Origin: Olivibacter sp036959255
GTDB taxonomy: Bacteria > Bacteroidota > Bacteroidia > Sphingobacteriales > Sphingobacteriaceae
Direction of reading: 5' to 3'
Assembly: GCF_036959255.1 (NCBI RefSeq)
Contig: NZ_JAWMTI010000001.1
Location: forward strand, 744,001 to 808,000
Length of the DNA: 64,000 bases
Shown piece after piece: positions 1 through 9,452 of the stretch. A program made the translations under genes and the position numbers. Position 1 is the stretch's first letter. Every line of letters starts with the position of its first letter. The notes beneath the pieces were generated by a model that did no database searches, was not told the origin of the DNA, and was given only the letters and a program-made list of their open reading frames with translations.

Positions 1-2
1 AT

Positions 3-2108
3 TTTGTGCGTTTACTGCCCAATAGCTTGCTCATACGAAAAGACAATATCAAATATCAAGAAAGCAGTTTATTCTTCGCAGACTCTTCACTTTTCCAACT
101 TTTTGATTTTCCATTAATTGCAGGAAACCCTGAAACAGCATTAAAAGAACCGTTCAGTGTGGTTTTGTCCGAGTCGGCAGCAAAAAAATATTTTGGAAAG
201 GAAAACCCGATAGGTAAAAGTTTACTATTAACTGATGACAGTTTTAATAGTAAAGTTACAGGTGTCATGAAAGACATTCCTGAAAACTCTCAATTTAAAG
301 GGGATGTCTTTATTTCTATGGTCACCTTGATCAAAATGGCTGATTTCAAATTTGATGAGCAATGGGGAAATTTTGGTTTTACCTCTTATTTACTTCTCAA
401 ACCCAACACCAATGCGTCCTTATTAACCACTAAATTTCCTGCCTTTTTGACTGAGCGTGTCGGCAAAGAAATGGATCAAATGAAGATGCATTATAGCCTA
501 TTTTTAGAACCTCTAAAAGAGGTGTATCTGCATTCGAAACGAGGGGGTTTTGAAAACGGCAATATCAACAATGTATATGTCTTTGCCATTGTAGCGTTGT
601 TCATTCTGCTTATTGCATGTATTAATTTTATTAATCTTTCGACAGCAAGGGCAGTAGAAAGGGCAAAAGAAGTAGGTATTAGAAAGGTAGTGGGTGCTTA
701 CCGCATCCAGATTACCCGGCAATTTATCAGTGAATCTATATTGATCTGTCTACTCGCTTTTGTGATTTCTCTTTTGCTCTGTTTAGGACTGATCCCTTAT
801 TTTAATTTTCTTGCCGGCAAAGAAATTAGTGGTGGTATATTTCTACATCCTCTCTATATCCTTGTTTTGTTCTTATTGGCCTGTTTCATCGGATTACTTG
901 CCGGCATTTATCCTGCACTCGTATTATCCTCTTTTAAGCCCGTAACGGTACTAAAAGGCAAATTTTCGTCCAATACAAAAGGGCTATTATTAAGGAAAAC
1001 CTTAGTCGTCGTACAATTTGTGGTATCTATTGCGCTCATTGCCGGCACCTTGATTGTAAATCGTCAGCTTGCCTATATGCGAAATCAAAATCTGGGCTTC
1101 AACAAAGAACAGGTATTGATTCTGCAAACAAACGGAGATGCCAAGAGCCGGATTTTAAAAGATGCGGTTACCAGCATTTCCGGTGTATTAGCTAGCGCTG
1201 TTTCGGGTGCGGTTCCTGGAGGCGAAAACCCCGTTGCCTATTCAGAAATAGAGAATAAGCAGGGGGATATGCAGATTGCAAACCTCCCGGTCTATTTCGT
1301 GGATTATAATTACCTTCCACTTTATAAAATTGAACTGGTAGCCGGCCGTACCTTTTCACCCGATTTTGGGACGGATACAGCGCAAGCGATGATTTTGAAC
1401 GAAAGTGCCGTTAAACTCTTTGGTTATGCAAACCCAACAGAGGCCATTGGTAAAAAGTACTCCCAATGGGGAAGCGAAGGGAAGATCATTGGTGTCATCA
1501 AAGACTTTCATTTTAAATCCCTGCAGTCGAAAATAGAACCCCTCAGCATGCGATACGGTCAAGGAAATGGAGGAGGTATGGTCTCGCTCAAAATCGATGG
1601 TAAACACATTAACAATGCCTTAAAATCAATTGAAAAAAAATGGCAGGAAATCATTCCCAACCGTCCATTCGATTATTTTTTTGCAGACGAGTTTTTTGAT
1701 CGTCAATATCGTTCAGAAAATCGTTTTGGCAACCTGTTCTTCAACTTTGCCATGCTCGCTATTTTTATTTCTTGTCTAGGCTTGCTAGGTTTAGTATCCT
1801 ACCATACTGCCCAGCGATATCGCGAAATTGGTATACGAAAAGTTTTAGGAGCCAATGTTTCGGTCATTGTAAAGTTGCTATCTCTTGATTTCTTAAAACT
1901 GGTATTGATTGCACTGCTTATTGCATCACCGATGATGTGGTTTTTAATGGATAAATGGCTGGATGATTTCGAATATCAAACCACCATCAGTATTGGAATT
2001 TTTGTACTAGCAGGAAGCATTGCCGTTGGTATTGCTTTAATCGTTATTGGATCGCAAACTATACGAGCGGCATTGACCAATCCGGTTGAATCTTTGCGCA
2101 ACGAATAG
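3..2108 (+). CDS. FtsX/MacB-like ABC transporter permease, 5' end outside window (permease 1)
   Basis: Integral membrane subunit of a MacB/FtsX-type (type VII) ABC system, of the kind that couples cytoplasmic ATP hydrolysis to work on periplasmic or envelope substrates. The frame is open to the window edge; the GTG at 6 is internal, and comparison with the 792-814 aa paralogues suggests about 100 N-terminal residues are missing (first membrane segment and part of the first periplasmic domain). What remains is the rest of the first MacB core domain, a three-helix FtsX module containing INFINLSTARAVERAKEVG followed by RKVVGA, a second periplasmic domain, and a C-terminal FtsX module with the repeated motif IGIRKVLGANVS. 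The protein ends NPVESLRNE, the family signature tail. The next permease starts 59 bp downstream, so the two are probably cotranscribed. Substrate unknown. Confidence 0.9.
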   Translation, partial: FVRLLPNSLLIRKDNIKYQESSLFFADSSLFQLFDFPLIAGNPETALKEPFSVVLSESAAKKYFGKENPIGKSLLLTDDSFNSKVTGVMKDIPENSQFKGDVFISMVTLIKMADFKFDEQWGNFGFTSYLLLKPNTNASLLTTKFPAFLTERVGKEMDQMKMHYSLFLEPLKEVYLHSKRGGFENGNINNVYVFAIVALFILLIACINFINLSTARAVERAKEVGIRKVVGAYRIQITRQFISESILICLLAFVISLLLCLGLIPYFNFLAGKEISGGIFLHPLYILVLFLLACFIGLLAGIYPALVLSSFKPVTVLKGKFSSNTKGLLLRKTLVVVQFVVSIALIAGTLIVNRQLAYMRNQNLGFNKEQVLILQTNGDAKSRILKDAVTSISGVLASAVSGAVPGGENPVAYSEIENKQGDMQIANLPVYFVDYNYLPLYKIELVAGRTFSPDFGTDTAQAMILNESAVKLFGYANPTEAIGKKYSQWGSEGKIIGVIKDFHFKSLQSKIEPLSMRYGQGNGGGMVSLKIDGKHINNALKSIEKKWQEIIPNRPFDYFFADEFFDRQYRSENRFGNLFFNFAMLAIFISCLGLLGLVSYHTAQRYREIGIRKVLGANVSVIVKLLSLDFLKLVLIALLIASPMMWFLMDKWLDDFEYQTTISIGIFVLAGSIAVGIALIVIGSQTIRAALTNPVESLRNE

Positions 2109-2136
2109 GTTGGTTATTCGTGATCGGTTATTTGAT
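2107..2136. repeat. GGTTATTCG-type intergenic repeat, left-arm copy
   Basis: The short spacer after permease 1 carries the words TTGGTTATTCGTGATCGGTTATTTG, a single arm of the hairpin repeat seen complete after permeases 3, 4 and 8. I see no clear complementary arm here, so this looks like a half copy. Confidence 0.45.
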
Positions 2137-2167
2137 GAATAGCTGAAATACCTTAAAAACAAACACC

Positions 2168-4609
2168 ATGCTGAAAAACTATTTTATTTCGACTTGTCGG
2201 AATTTATGGAGAAACAAACTTTTCTCTTTGGTCAATATAATTGGCTTAGCAATAGGGATCAGCTCTTCTTTAATCATTGCTATGATTGTTCAATACGAAT
2301 TCAGTTTTGATCAATTCCAGAATGATAAGGAGCGGATCTATCGAATTGTATTGGATATGAAGCGAAATGGATTCGAGATGCATAGTGCATCGGTACCGGC
2401 ACCCTTAGCCCATACCGCTCAAGAAGCAATCACCGGTATCGAACAGGTGATTCCCATTTTCAGCTTTCCAGGTGATGCCAAAGCAGATGTGACAGTTAAA
2501 TCGGATAATATCGGTCAAAAAGTTTTTAAGCAGCAAGCGCGAGTTATTTTTACGAACACAAACTATATACAGCTTTTAGGCTACGAATGGTTGGCCGGTA
2601 ATTCCGCTTCTGCATTGACACAACCCTTTCAAGTCGTACTTACCCGCAGCAGAGCAGCACGCTATTTCCCCAAAAAAAGTCTACAGGAAATACCGGGAAG
2701 CATCCTAAAATATCGAGATATCGAAGTAAGCGTGAGCGGCATTGTTGAAGATCTTAAAAAAGTTACCGATTTCCAAAGCCAAGAATTTATTTCACTCTCC
2801 ACACTGAACGCAACTTCACTACAAGAAGACCTTATGTTAAATGTTTGGGACGACTGGATGGGATATTCCAATCTATTAGTGAAAATATCACCCCAGGCAC
2901 AAGCTACTCAGGTTGAGCAAGGATTAAACACCCTATTAGCCAGGCATTCAAAAAAAGATCAATTTTTTTCTAAAATTCAACTTACGCTACAACCCCTATC
3001 AACGATACATTTTGACGCACGTTATCAAGGAATGGATATCCGAATCGCTCATAAACCAACCTTATACGGTTTAATTGCCATTGCTGTCTTCCTATTGCTA
3101 CTGGGATGCATCAACTATATCAACCTCAGCACAGCACAAGCATCAGCACGTGCCAAAGAAGTTGGCATCAGAAAGTCGGTCGGTGGTGATAAAAGGCAAC
3201 TCATCACTCAATTCTTAGGAGAGACCCTTTTCCTAACAACACTTGCAACCCTGGTTTCTATTATCATTACCCCTTTTCTACTCCATGCTTTTTCGATATT
3301 TATCCCAAATGGTCTTACCTTTTCTTTCCTCGGTAATACAAGCATGTTGTTTTCCCTCATCCTGATCATTCTATTAGTAAGTATCCTTGCCGGGTTATAC
3401 CCTGCTTTTGTCCTGTCGAACTACAATCCGGTACAGGTATTGAAGAACCAGCAACTTCCGAGCCTCGGCCAGACAAGGCAAGCTCTTTTACGAAAGAGTT
3501 TAACGGTATCCCAATTTATCATTGCCCAATTTTTTGTCATAGCTACTCTGATGATCAGTAAACAAATCTATTTTGTGCTTCATGCCGATATGGGCTTTGA
3601 AAAAGAGGCTATTCTTACCTTTAAAACACCAAGAGACACTGTTGAGACCCATCGAATGCAATTAAAGCAACGCTTGCAAGCAATTTCGGGCATCCATGCT
3701 GTTAGTAACGGCTTTCTTACTCCAGCTACCGAGGGCGGGGCCTTTGCCAATCTTACCTATTTTAACGGAAAAGAAGAGCTCAAGCCCAATGTTCAAATTC
3801 GATGGGGAGACGATGATTTCCTTAATCTATATAATATACCAATCATTGCGGGGCGAAATGCAATCGCCCATGATTCCTTAACAGAGCTGGTAGTCAATGA
3901 ACAATTCACGAAAGAAGTCGGTTTTCAGCGTCCGGAAGAGGCCTTAGGTCAATTTGTCACATATAACGACAAAGAGGTTCCAATTGTAGGCGTTATGAAA
4001 AACTTCCATACGCAAAATTTGCGCGCCAAATTAGCGCCTGTTATCTTTCAAAATCGCCAAGGTGATATTTTCCACATAAAACTTTCATCCGGCCAACCCG
4101 GAGCGGATTGGCAGAAAACGATTGCCCATATCGAAACGCTTTTTAAGGAAAGCTATCCCGGAGAAGAATTCAATTATGAATTTATAGAAGACAATATCAG
4201 GAAATTCTACGAAAAAGAACAGGCTACTGCATCCTTGTTAAACTGGGCAACCGGCTTGGCTATTTTAATAAGTTGTTTAGGACTGGTAGGGTTAGTGCTT
4301 TACACGACAAGCAATCGGACAAAAGAAGTGGGGATCCGCAAGGTGCTGGGAGCATCTGTTGCTCAACTTATCACGTTATTAGCAAAAGATTTCCTTAAGC
4401 TCATCATACTTGCTTGTCTTATTGCATCTCCCCTCGCTTGGTGGGCTGTCCACCAATGGCTTGAGAATTTTGCTTATAAGACCCCTATGGATTGGTGGGT
4501 GTTTCTACTTAGCGGGATGGCTATGGTTTTATTAGCCGTTTTACTATTGAGTGTGCAAACGTTCAAAACGGCAATCGCCAATCCCGTAACCAGTTTACGT
4601 GATGAATAA
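2168..4609 (+). CDS. FtsX/MacB-like ABC transporter permease (permease 2)
   Basis: Full-length 813-residue two-module permease. A first membrane segment sits at about residues 18-42, a MacB-type periplasmic domain at about 50-270, an FtsX three-helix module at about 300-420 with the cytoplasmic coupling motif YINLSTAQASARAKEVGIR, then an extra helix, a second periplasmic domain at about 460-670, and the last FtsX module with KEVGIRKVLGASVAQ. It ends NPVTSLRDE. The ATG at 2168 gives the canonical start MLKNYF. The 14-mer ATAGCTGAAATACC just upstream (2139-2152) recurs exactly before permease 5. A DUF4097 gene follows after 47 bp, suggesting an operon permease 1, permease 2, DUF4097. No ATPase is encoded nearby; the coupling motifs are intact, so an ATPase acting in trans is inferred. 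Confidence 0.93.
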   Translation: MLKNYFISTCRNLWRNKLFSLVNIIGLAIGISSSLIIAMIVQYEFSFDQFQNDKERIYRIVLDMKRNGFEMHSASVPAPLAHTAQEAITGIEQVIPIFSFPGDAKADVTVKSDNIGQKVFKQQARVIFTNTNYIQLLGYEWLAGNSASALTQPFQVVLTRSRAARYFPKKSLQEIPGSILKYRDIEVSVSGIVEDLKKVTDFQSQEFISLSTLNATSLQEDLMLNVWDDWMGYSNLLVKISPQAQATQVEQGLNTLLARHSKKDQFFSKIQLTLQPLSTIHFDARYQGMDIRIAHKPTLYGLIAIAVFLLLLGCINYINLSTAQASARAKEVGIRKSVGGDKRQLITQFLGETLFLTTLATLVSIIITPFLLHAFSIFIPNGLTFSFLGNTSMLFSLILIILLVSILAGLYPAFVLSNYNPVQVLKNQQLPSLGQTRQALLRKSLTVSQFIIAQFFVIATLMISKQIYFVLHADMGFEKEAILTFKTPRDTVETHRMQLKQRLQAISGIHAVSNGFLTPATEGGAFANLTYFNGKEELKPNVQIRWGDDDFLNLYNIPIIAGRNAIAHDSLTELVVNEQFTKEVGFQRPEEALGQFVTYNDKEVPIVGVMKNFHTQNLRAKLAPVIFQNRQGDIFHIKLSSGQPGADWQKTIAHIETLFKESYPGEEFNYEFIEDNIRKFYEKEQATASLLNWATGLAILISCLGLVGLVLYTTSNRTKEVGIRKVLGASVAQLITLLAKDFLKLIILACLIASPLAWWAVHQWLENFAYKTPMDWWVFLLSGMAMVLLAVLLLSVQTFKTAIANPVTSLRDE

Positions 4610-4656
4610 AACAGTGCAACGTTTACTTTTTGTTTGCGTCTTTTAAATAAAAAATC

Positions 4657-5637
4657 ATGAAAAAGCTCTCTCTCTTTTTTATTGCCATTTATAGCAGCTA
4701 TTTTTTGGCATCGGCACAAGATAATACCTCTCCTTATTTAACGAAATCGCTTGCAAGTGAAAATATCCGCTCAGTGAATCTACAAACCTCCGGTGGGAGT
4801 CTAACGGTGGAGGGAGTAGCCGGGTCGCAAGCGCGCTTGGAGGTATTTGTCCAGGGAAATAACGGGAATAACCGTTTAACTAAAGAAGAAATCGAGCAAC
4901 GTCTACAGGATTATGACCTACAAATCAGCACCGATAATGGACAGCTCGTAGCCACAGCAAAGCCAAAAAACGGATTTAAAAATTGGAGAAAATCAGTATC
5001 CATTTCCTTCAGAGCTTATGTACCGCAAGCAGCATCTGCGAAATTGAAAACCAGCGGCGGTAGTCTTTCTATCAACGGTATTAATGGACTCATTGAAGGA
5101 GAAACATCCGGTGGAAGCATTAAAATAGCCCAGGTAAAGAACAATGTTAATTTAAAAACCAGTGGTGGAAGTATCAATGCGGCTGACGTTGCGGGAAATC
5201 TATTACTACATACATCAGGAGGTTCCATTAAGTTGAGCAACTTAAAAGGAAAAATTGATGCGCAAACTAGTGGCGGGAGTATAGGAGCCAACGATATCAG
5301 CGGTGAGTTACTTGCAAAAACTTCCGGCGGGAGCATTCGCGTTGACCGTATGACGGGAAGTGCGGACCTAGCCACAAGTGCCGGTAGTACGTCGGTAAAT
5401 ATGGTAAATGTGGATAAGTACCTCAAGATTGATGTTTCCGCCGGCAGTGTTAACCTTCAACTTCCTATGGATAAAGGTCTGGATCTAAACTTATCAGCAG
5501 GAAAAGTTAATCTTCCTTCTCTAGGAAATTTTTCAGGAACAAAGGAAAAAGATCGTGTGGTCGGAAAATTGAATGGAGGTGGTGCCCGTGTAGACGTTCA
5601 TGTCAGCGTAGGCAATTTAAATCTTGAAGCGAACTAA
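4657..5637 (+). CDS. DUF4097-type secreted beta-solenoid protein
   Basis: Exported 326-residue protein. An N-terminal signal peptide ends at about residue 20 (SSYFLASAQ then DNTS). The body is built from regularly spaced TSGGS motifs: seven copies of TSGGS(L/I) about 15-25 residues apart, then degenerating to TSAGS, VSAGS and LSAGK. This pattern fits the DUF4097 (adhesin-like, putative beta-solenoid) family, where each repeat is one rung. No catalytic motif or membrane anchor is visible, so it is probably periplasmic or surface-exposed. It lies 47 bp downstream of permease 2 and is followed by a strong hairpin, so it is probably the last gene of that operon. Function is unknown; a role as periplasmic partner of the permeases is only a guess from position. 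Confidence 0.85.
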   Translation: MKKLSLFFIAIYSSYFLASAQDNTSPYLTKSLASENIRSVNLQTSGGSLTVEGVAGSQARLEVFVQGNNGNNRLTKEEIEQRLQDYDLQISTDNGQLVATAKPKNGFKNWRKSVSISFRAYVPQAASAKLKTSGGSLSINGINGLIEGETSGGSIKIAQVKNNVNLKTSGGSINAADVAGNLLLHTSGGSIKLSNLKGKIDAQTSGGSIGANDISGELLAKTSGGSIRVDRMTGSADLATSAGSTSVNMVNVDKYLKIDVSAGSVNLQLPMDKGLDLNLSAGKVNLPSLGNFSGTKEKDRVVGKLNGGGARVDVHVSVGNLNLEAN

Positions 5638-5655
5638 ACTTCATTATTTCACTAT

Positions 5656-5689
5656 ATATGCCACAATTTACATTCGTTTTGTGGCATAT
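5656..5689. terminator. Hairpin terminator after the DUF4097 gene
   Basis: A perfect 11-bp inverted repeat, ATATGCCACAA (5656-5666) and TTGTGGCATAT (5679-5689), with a 12-nt loop, lies 18 bp after the DUF4097 stop codon. It fits an intrinsic terminator closing the permease 1-2 operon, although the following T-run is short. Confidence 0.7.
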
Positions 5690-5844
5690 TATCGCACATT
5701 TTGAAAAAAATATGCGCATTTTTATGATATAAACAGTTCTGCTCTTCAACGAATACCTACAGGGGCAAATAAATCATCCTTTTCATCGTATTTTTATTAA
5801 AGGGAGCCACGAATAAATTAATTAAACCAGGTCCCGATAAAAAG

Positions 5845-6843
5845 ATGACACGCTTTCCGCTTCGCAAAAATTATTTCGCAATTACCCTTTGGGTATCCTT
5901 ATTTCTTTTAGCAGCCTGTAAAAAGAATGACAACAATGAATTGCCCGGTATCCAAATTACATCGGCTGAATATGATGGAAAACTCCTTTTCGTAAACAAA
6001 AACAATTTTCAGATAATGACGAACAGAGAGGCCGTTTTCAGTGCAGATGATAGTCGTATCAATATAGACGCTAATGGGCTGGTAAAACGAGTAACATCCG
6101 GCGAGGTAGTCGCCATCGACATTGCGCCACGAGAACAACCTACGAACAAAACACGCTTTTATCTATTAGGTGCTACTGATACCAATCATGATAAACCGCA
6201 AATCACCTATAATGGAAAAGGGGCTACCGATCCCTATAATTCTTATTTGAAGGGTTGGGCAACCTTACAAAAGCTACCGGTCAACAACGAGAGCTATGCG
6301 CTGGTTTTACGCCACGCCGATGCCGATCAAGGTGTGGATTACTCCTTAAATCACAACGATGCCGGTCCTGCCAACTGGTGGAAATCAAAGGACACAGCTT
6401 TAGCGCGCCAATTAAACGAAGAAGGCCGAACACGTGCCCGCGAATTAGGCGTCAATCTTAAAGCATTGGGTTATCCAATTAGCCGCATTTACTCCAGCGA
6501 ATTTAATCGGGCAATAGAGACGGCCGAGCTCATGGAACTTAACTTACCAATTATACAAGATAGCACCTTGAATCATCCTTCACATAACCATGGAGATTTA
6601 TTTAAAGGCTTAACAAAAATCCTGCAAAATACGCCAACAGACAACCAGATCACCTTAATATCCACCCACCATCCCATTAATGAAATTATTATCAGTGGCG
6701 GTTACCCAACTTTCCCCGATGTATCTCCTTTCAATTGGACAGGCATGTATTTTGTAAAGATAGCTCCCGATAAAACCCTTACCTATGAAGGAGCCGCTTC
6801 TTGGGGAATGATCAATTATTGGCGGCAATTGTCCAAGCCATAA
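5845..6843 (+). CDS. Histidine phosphatase family lipoprotein
   Basis: 332-residue protein with a lipoprotein signal peptide: hydrophobic stretch then LLAACKKND, with the lipidated Cys near residue 25, so it is likely anchored in the outer or inner membrane facing the periplasm. Residues about 150-330 form a phosphoglycerate-mutase-like histidine phosphatase domain: LVLRHADAD carries the catalytic RH pair (RHG is RHA here), IYSSEFNRAIETAE is the conserved second motif, and STHHP supplies the second catalytic His. About 120 residues between the Cys and the catalytic domain have no domain I can name. It stands alone, flanked by a terminator upstream and the cyd promoter downstream. Substrate unknown; a small phosphoester or phosphoprotein is possible. 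Confidence 0.85.
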   Translation: MTRFPLRKNYFAITLWVSLFLLAACKKNDNNELPGIQITSAEYDGKLLFVNKNNFQIMTNREAVFSADDSRINIDANGLVKRVTSGEVVAIDIAPREQPTNKTRFYLLGATDTNHDKPQITYNGKGATDPYNSYLKGWATLQKLPVNNESYALVLRHADADQGVDYSLNHNDAGPANWWKSKDTALARQLNEEGRTRARELGVNLKALGYPISRIYSSEFNRAIETAELMELNLPIIQDSTLNHPSHNHGDLFKGLTKILQNTPTDNQITLISTHHPINEIIISGGYPTFPDVSPFNWTGMYFVKIAPDKTLTYEGAASWGMINYWRQLSKP

Positions 6844-6969
6844 ACGAAACGGATACCTAGGCAAAAGCTTGGATTAAATCTCCTAAACAAACGGTTATAT
6901 ATATTCATTCTAAATAAAAAATTCCTGTTTCATTCGTTCAGAAAATGCATCTATTACCGCCATAAGCCT

Positions 6970-6977
6970 TATCTTTG
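6970..6977 (+). promoter_or_regulatory. Probable -7 element of the cydAB promoter
   Basis: TATCTTTG matches the Bacteroidota vegetative -7 consensus TAnnTTTG and lies 48 bp before the cydA start codon. No good TTTG -33 box is visible at the right distance, so the match rests on the -7 element. Confidence 0.5.
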
Positions 6978-7025
6978 AGGAAGTTCAGTAGCACTTTGCA
7001 TTATTTCATTTAATAAACGCTCGTT

Positions 7026-8333
7026 ATGGACGATTTCCTCGCCGCCCGTTCCCAAATGGCCCTCTCACTTGGCTTTCATATTGTTTTTGCCTGCATTGGT
7101 ATGGTTATGCCTTTCTTTATGGCAATAGCTCATTATAAATGGCTCAGGACAGGCGAGCAGGTATATAAAAATGTGACGAAAGCTTGGAGCAAAGGGGTGG
7201 CTATTTTCTTTGCTACCGGAGCGGTCTCAGGTACGGTTCTATCTTTTGAGCTAGGTTTGCTCTGGCCAACCTTTATGGAACATGCAGGACCCATCTTTGG
7301 CATGCCCTTTTCGTTGGAAGGCACAGCCTTTTTCATTGAAGCCATTGCTTTAGGATTTTTTTTATATGGTTGGGATAAATTCAATCCTTGGTTTCATTGG
7401 TTCACAGGTGTCATCGTCGGGGTAAGTGGCCTGGCATCAGGAATTTTAGTGGTAGCCGCTAACGCGTGGATGAATAGTCCATCCGGCTTCGACTACATCA
7501 ACGGTTCCTATACGAACATCAATCCAATAGAAGCGATGTTCAATGATGCCTGGTTTTCACAAGCACTTCACATGACCTTAGCCGCCTTCGCAGCAACTGG
7601 TTTTGCCGTAGCGGGCGTTCATGCGCTCATGATTAAGAAGGGAAAGAATATCCATTTTCATCAGAAAGCCTTCCGCATTGCGGCGATTTTTGCAAGTATT
7701 GCCGCCGTACTGCAACCACTAAGCGGCGATATATCCGCCAAAGATGTTGCAAAAAGACAACCGGCTAAGCTCGCAGCTATGGAAGCCCATTTCAAAACGG
7801 AGGAAGAAGCTTCGCTCATTATCGGTGGGCTTGTCGATGAAAAGGAAAAAGACGTAAAATATGCGCTAAAGATACCCGGTTTACTTAGTTGGATGGCCCA
7901 TGGTAGCAGCAAAGCCAGCGTTACCGGCCTGGATAAAATTCCGGAAGATTTTCATCCACCGGTAGCTATCACCCATTATGCTTTTCAAGTAATGGTCGGT
8001 TTGGGAATGCTTATGCTCACGTTATCGATCATTTATTTCATTGCACTCGTCAAAAAACGTTCATGGCTTGGCGCCCATTGGCTTTTGAATTTATTTATTA
8101 TTGCCGTTCCTTTGGGTTTTATCGCCATTGAAGCTGGTTGGATGGTAACCGAAATAGGACGTCAACCGTGGATTATTTATGGTATTATGCGAACGGTGGA
8201 TGCCGTTACTCCGATGCCAGGTATTGTTTATTCATTTTATTTATTTACCGCTGTTTATCTTTCTTTGTCGATTATCGTAGCTTTTCTGCTTTATCGCCAA
8301 ATTAAAATGGTTGGTAAGATTTATGATATATAG
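7026..8333 (+). CDS. cydA: Cytochrome bd ubiquinol oxidase subunit I
   Basis: Catalytic quinol-oxidising subunit of cytochrome bd oxidase, an inner-membrane terminal oxidase with high oxygen affinity that carries hemes b558, b595 and d. The 435-residue protein is all-helical membrane protein. Visible ligands and conserved residues include His18 (LGFHIVFA, heme b595 ligand by homology), Glu98 and Glu105 in SLEGTAFFIEA, His182 (ALHMTL, b558 ligand), Met323 in YAFQVMVGLG (second b558 ligand by homology) and the family signature GWMVTEIGRQPW (371-382). The loop between helices VI and VII is short compared with the E. coli enzyme, as in short Q-loop or cyanide-insensitive types. cydB follows after 62 bp. 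No cydX-like small ORF was recognised. Confidence 0.96.
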   Translation: MDDFLAARSQMALSLGFHIVFACIGMVMPFFMAIAHYKWLRTGEQVYKNVTKAWSKGVAIFFATGAVSGTVLSFELGLLWPTFMEHAGPIFGMPFSLEGTAFFIEAIALGFFLYGWDKFNPWFHWFTGVIVGVSGLASGILVVAANAWMNSPSGFDYINGSYTNINPIEAMFNDAWFSQALHMTLAAFAATGFAVAGVHALMIKKGKNIHFHQKAFRIAAIFASIAAVLQPLSGDISAKDVAKRQPAKLAAMEAHFKTEEEASLIIGGLVDEKEKDVKYALKIPGLLSWMAHGSSKASVTGLDKIPEDFHPPVAITHYAFQVMVGLGMLMLTLSIIYFIALVKKRSWLGAHWLLNLFIIAVPLGFIAIEAGWMVTEIGRQPWIIYGIMRTVDAVTPMPGIVYSFYLFTAVYLSLSIIVAFLLYRQIKMVGKIYDI

Positions 8334-8395
8334 GTTATTCGCTATAGCCAGGTTATTGCTATTTAGCTTATCGGCCAACAAAAAAAGCTAAGAAT

Positions 8396-9409
8396 ATGTT
8401 ATATGTAGTTATTGCCTTTCTTTGGACTGCCATTTGGTTATACCTGCTTTTAGGTGGAGCCGATTTCGGTGCCGGCATTATCGAATTAATAAGTAAACGC
8501 GAGCATAAAAGTAAAACACGGCACACCATGTACCGTGTTATCGGCCCAATTTGGGAGGCTAATCATATGTGGCTTATCATAGCCATTGTTATTCTATTCG
8601 TTGGCTTTCCAAAAATCTATACAACAATGTCCATCTTTATCCATATTCCATTGACAGCCATGTTGCTTGGAATTATTGCCAGAGGAACGGCCTTTGTTTT
8701 CCGAAATTACGATGCTGTTGATGATCATATGCAAAGCATTTATAACCGTATATTCGTCTATTCCAGCGCAATTACCCCCTTTTTTCTTGGCATTATTGCA
8801 GCCAGCACGGTGAGCAGAAAGATTGATGTACAAGCAGCGGATTTTTTGTCTGCGTATGTCTATAGCTGGTTAAACGGCTTCGGCATTGCTGTTGGCCTTT
8901 TTACGGTATGCATTTGTGGATTTCTAGCGGCTATCTATATCATCGGGGAAGTACATTTGCAGGAAGATAAGCAACATTTTATCCGCGTGGCAAAAAAAAT
9001 GATTGTAGCTGCTTTTTTCGCGGGCGGGCTCGTTTTTATTGCCGCACATTACGAACAAATACCCTTATTGGATTGGATTTTCGGACACTGGATCGGTTCA
9101 CTAGCTATGGGGGCGGCGAGTATTTCATTGATATTCCTGTGGCTATCTTTAGATAGGAATTCAGGTATTCTCATTAGGCTTTTGGCGGGATTCCAGATAA
9201 GCATGATTTTATTAGCGGCAACTTACATTCATTTTCCAAAGATTATACTTTTAAAAGACGGAGCTTCGCTATCCTTGATCGAGGATGCCGGTTTAGATAA
9301 AACGATAGAAGCCTTAGCCTGGGCACTTCTGCTGGGAAGTATTTTCATTTTACCGGCACTATTTTATCTAATTTATAGCTTTGAAAAGAAAAAGGAAGTC
9401 GCTCATTGA
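8396..9409 (+). CDS. cydB: Cytochrome bd ubiquinol oxidase subunit II
   Basis: Second subunit of cytochrome bd oxidase, a 337-residue multi-helix membrane protein that pairs with CydA in the inner membrane. The family N-terminus is clear: a first helix with LYLLLGGADFGAGIIEL, followed by the conserved PIWEANHMWLI segment. Further conserved regions include FRNYD and a C-terminal LPALFYLIYSF helix. It lies 62 bp downstream of cydA with no promoter or terminator between, and is followed at once by a strong hairpin, so cydAB is a two-gene operon. cydDC, the exporter needed for assembly in some bacteria, is not in the window. Confidence 0.95.
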   Translation: MLYVVIAFLWTAIWLYLLLGGADFGAGIIELISKREHKSKTRHTMYRVIGPIWEANHMWLIIAIVILFVGFPKIYTTMSIFIHIPLTAMLLGIIARGTAFVFRNYDAVDDHMQSIYNRIFVYSSAITPFFLGIIAASTVSRKIDVQAADFLSAYVYSWLNGFGIAVGLFTVCICGFLAAIYIIGEVHLQEDKQHFIRVAKKMIVAAFFAGGLVFIAAHYEQIPLLDWIFGHWIGSLAMGAASISLIFLWLSLDRNSGILIRLLAGFQISMILLAATYIHFPKIILLKDGASLSLIEDAGLDKTIEALAWALLLGSIFILPALFYLIYSFEKKKEVAH

Positions 9410-9452
9410 AAACAGGAGCGCCGACCTATTTTATCCGGCACTCCTGTTTTTT
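9409..9452. terminator. Bidirectional terminator between cydB and the TonB receptor
   Basis: AAAACAGGAG (9409-9418) pairs with CTCCTGTTTT (9441-9450), and after one mismatch GCCG pairs with CGGC. The A-run and T-run at the two ends let it act on both strands. It fills the whole gap between two convergent genes and overlaps their stop codons. Confidence 0.88.

Noticed and set aside
5016..5426. A 136-residue minus-strand frame opposite the DUF4097 gene
   Set aside because: It is open only because the TSGGS repeats give a regular antisense pattern (PPLV/PPDV repeats); no promoter or start context.
4770..5480. Regularly spaced similar DNA units, CRISPR-like at first sight
   Set aside because: The repetition follows codons of the TSGGS rungs inside an open reading frame; units are degenerate at DNA level and spacers are not distinct.
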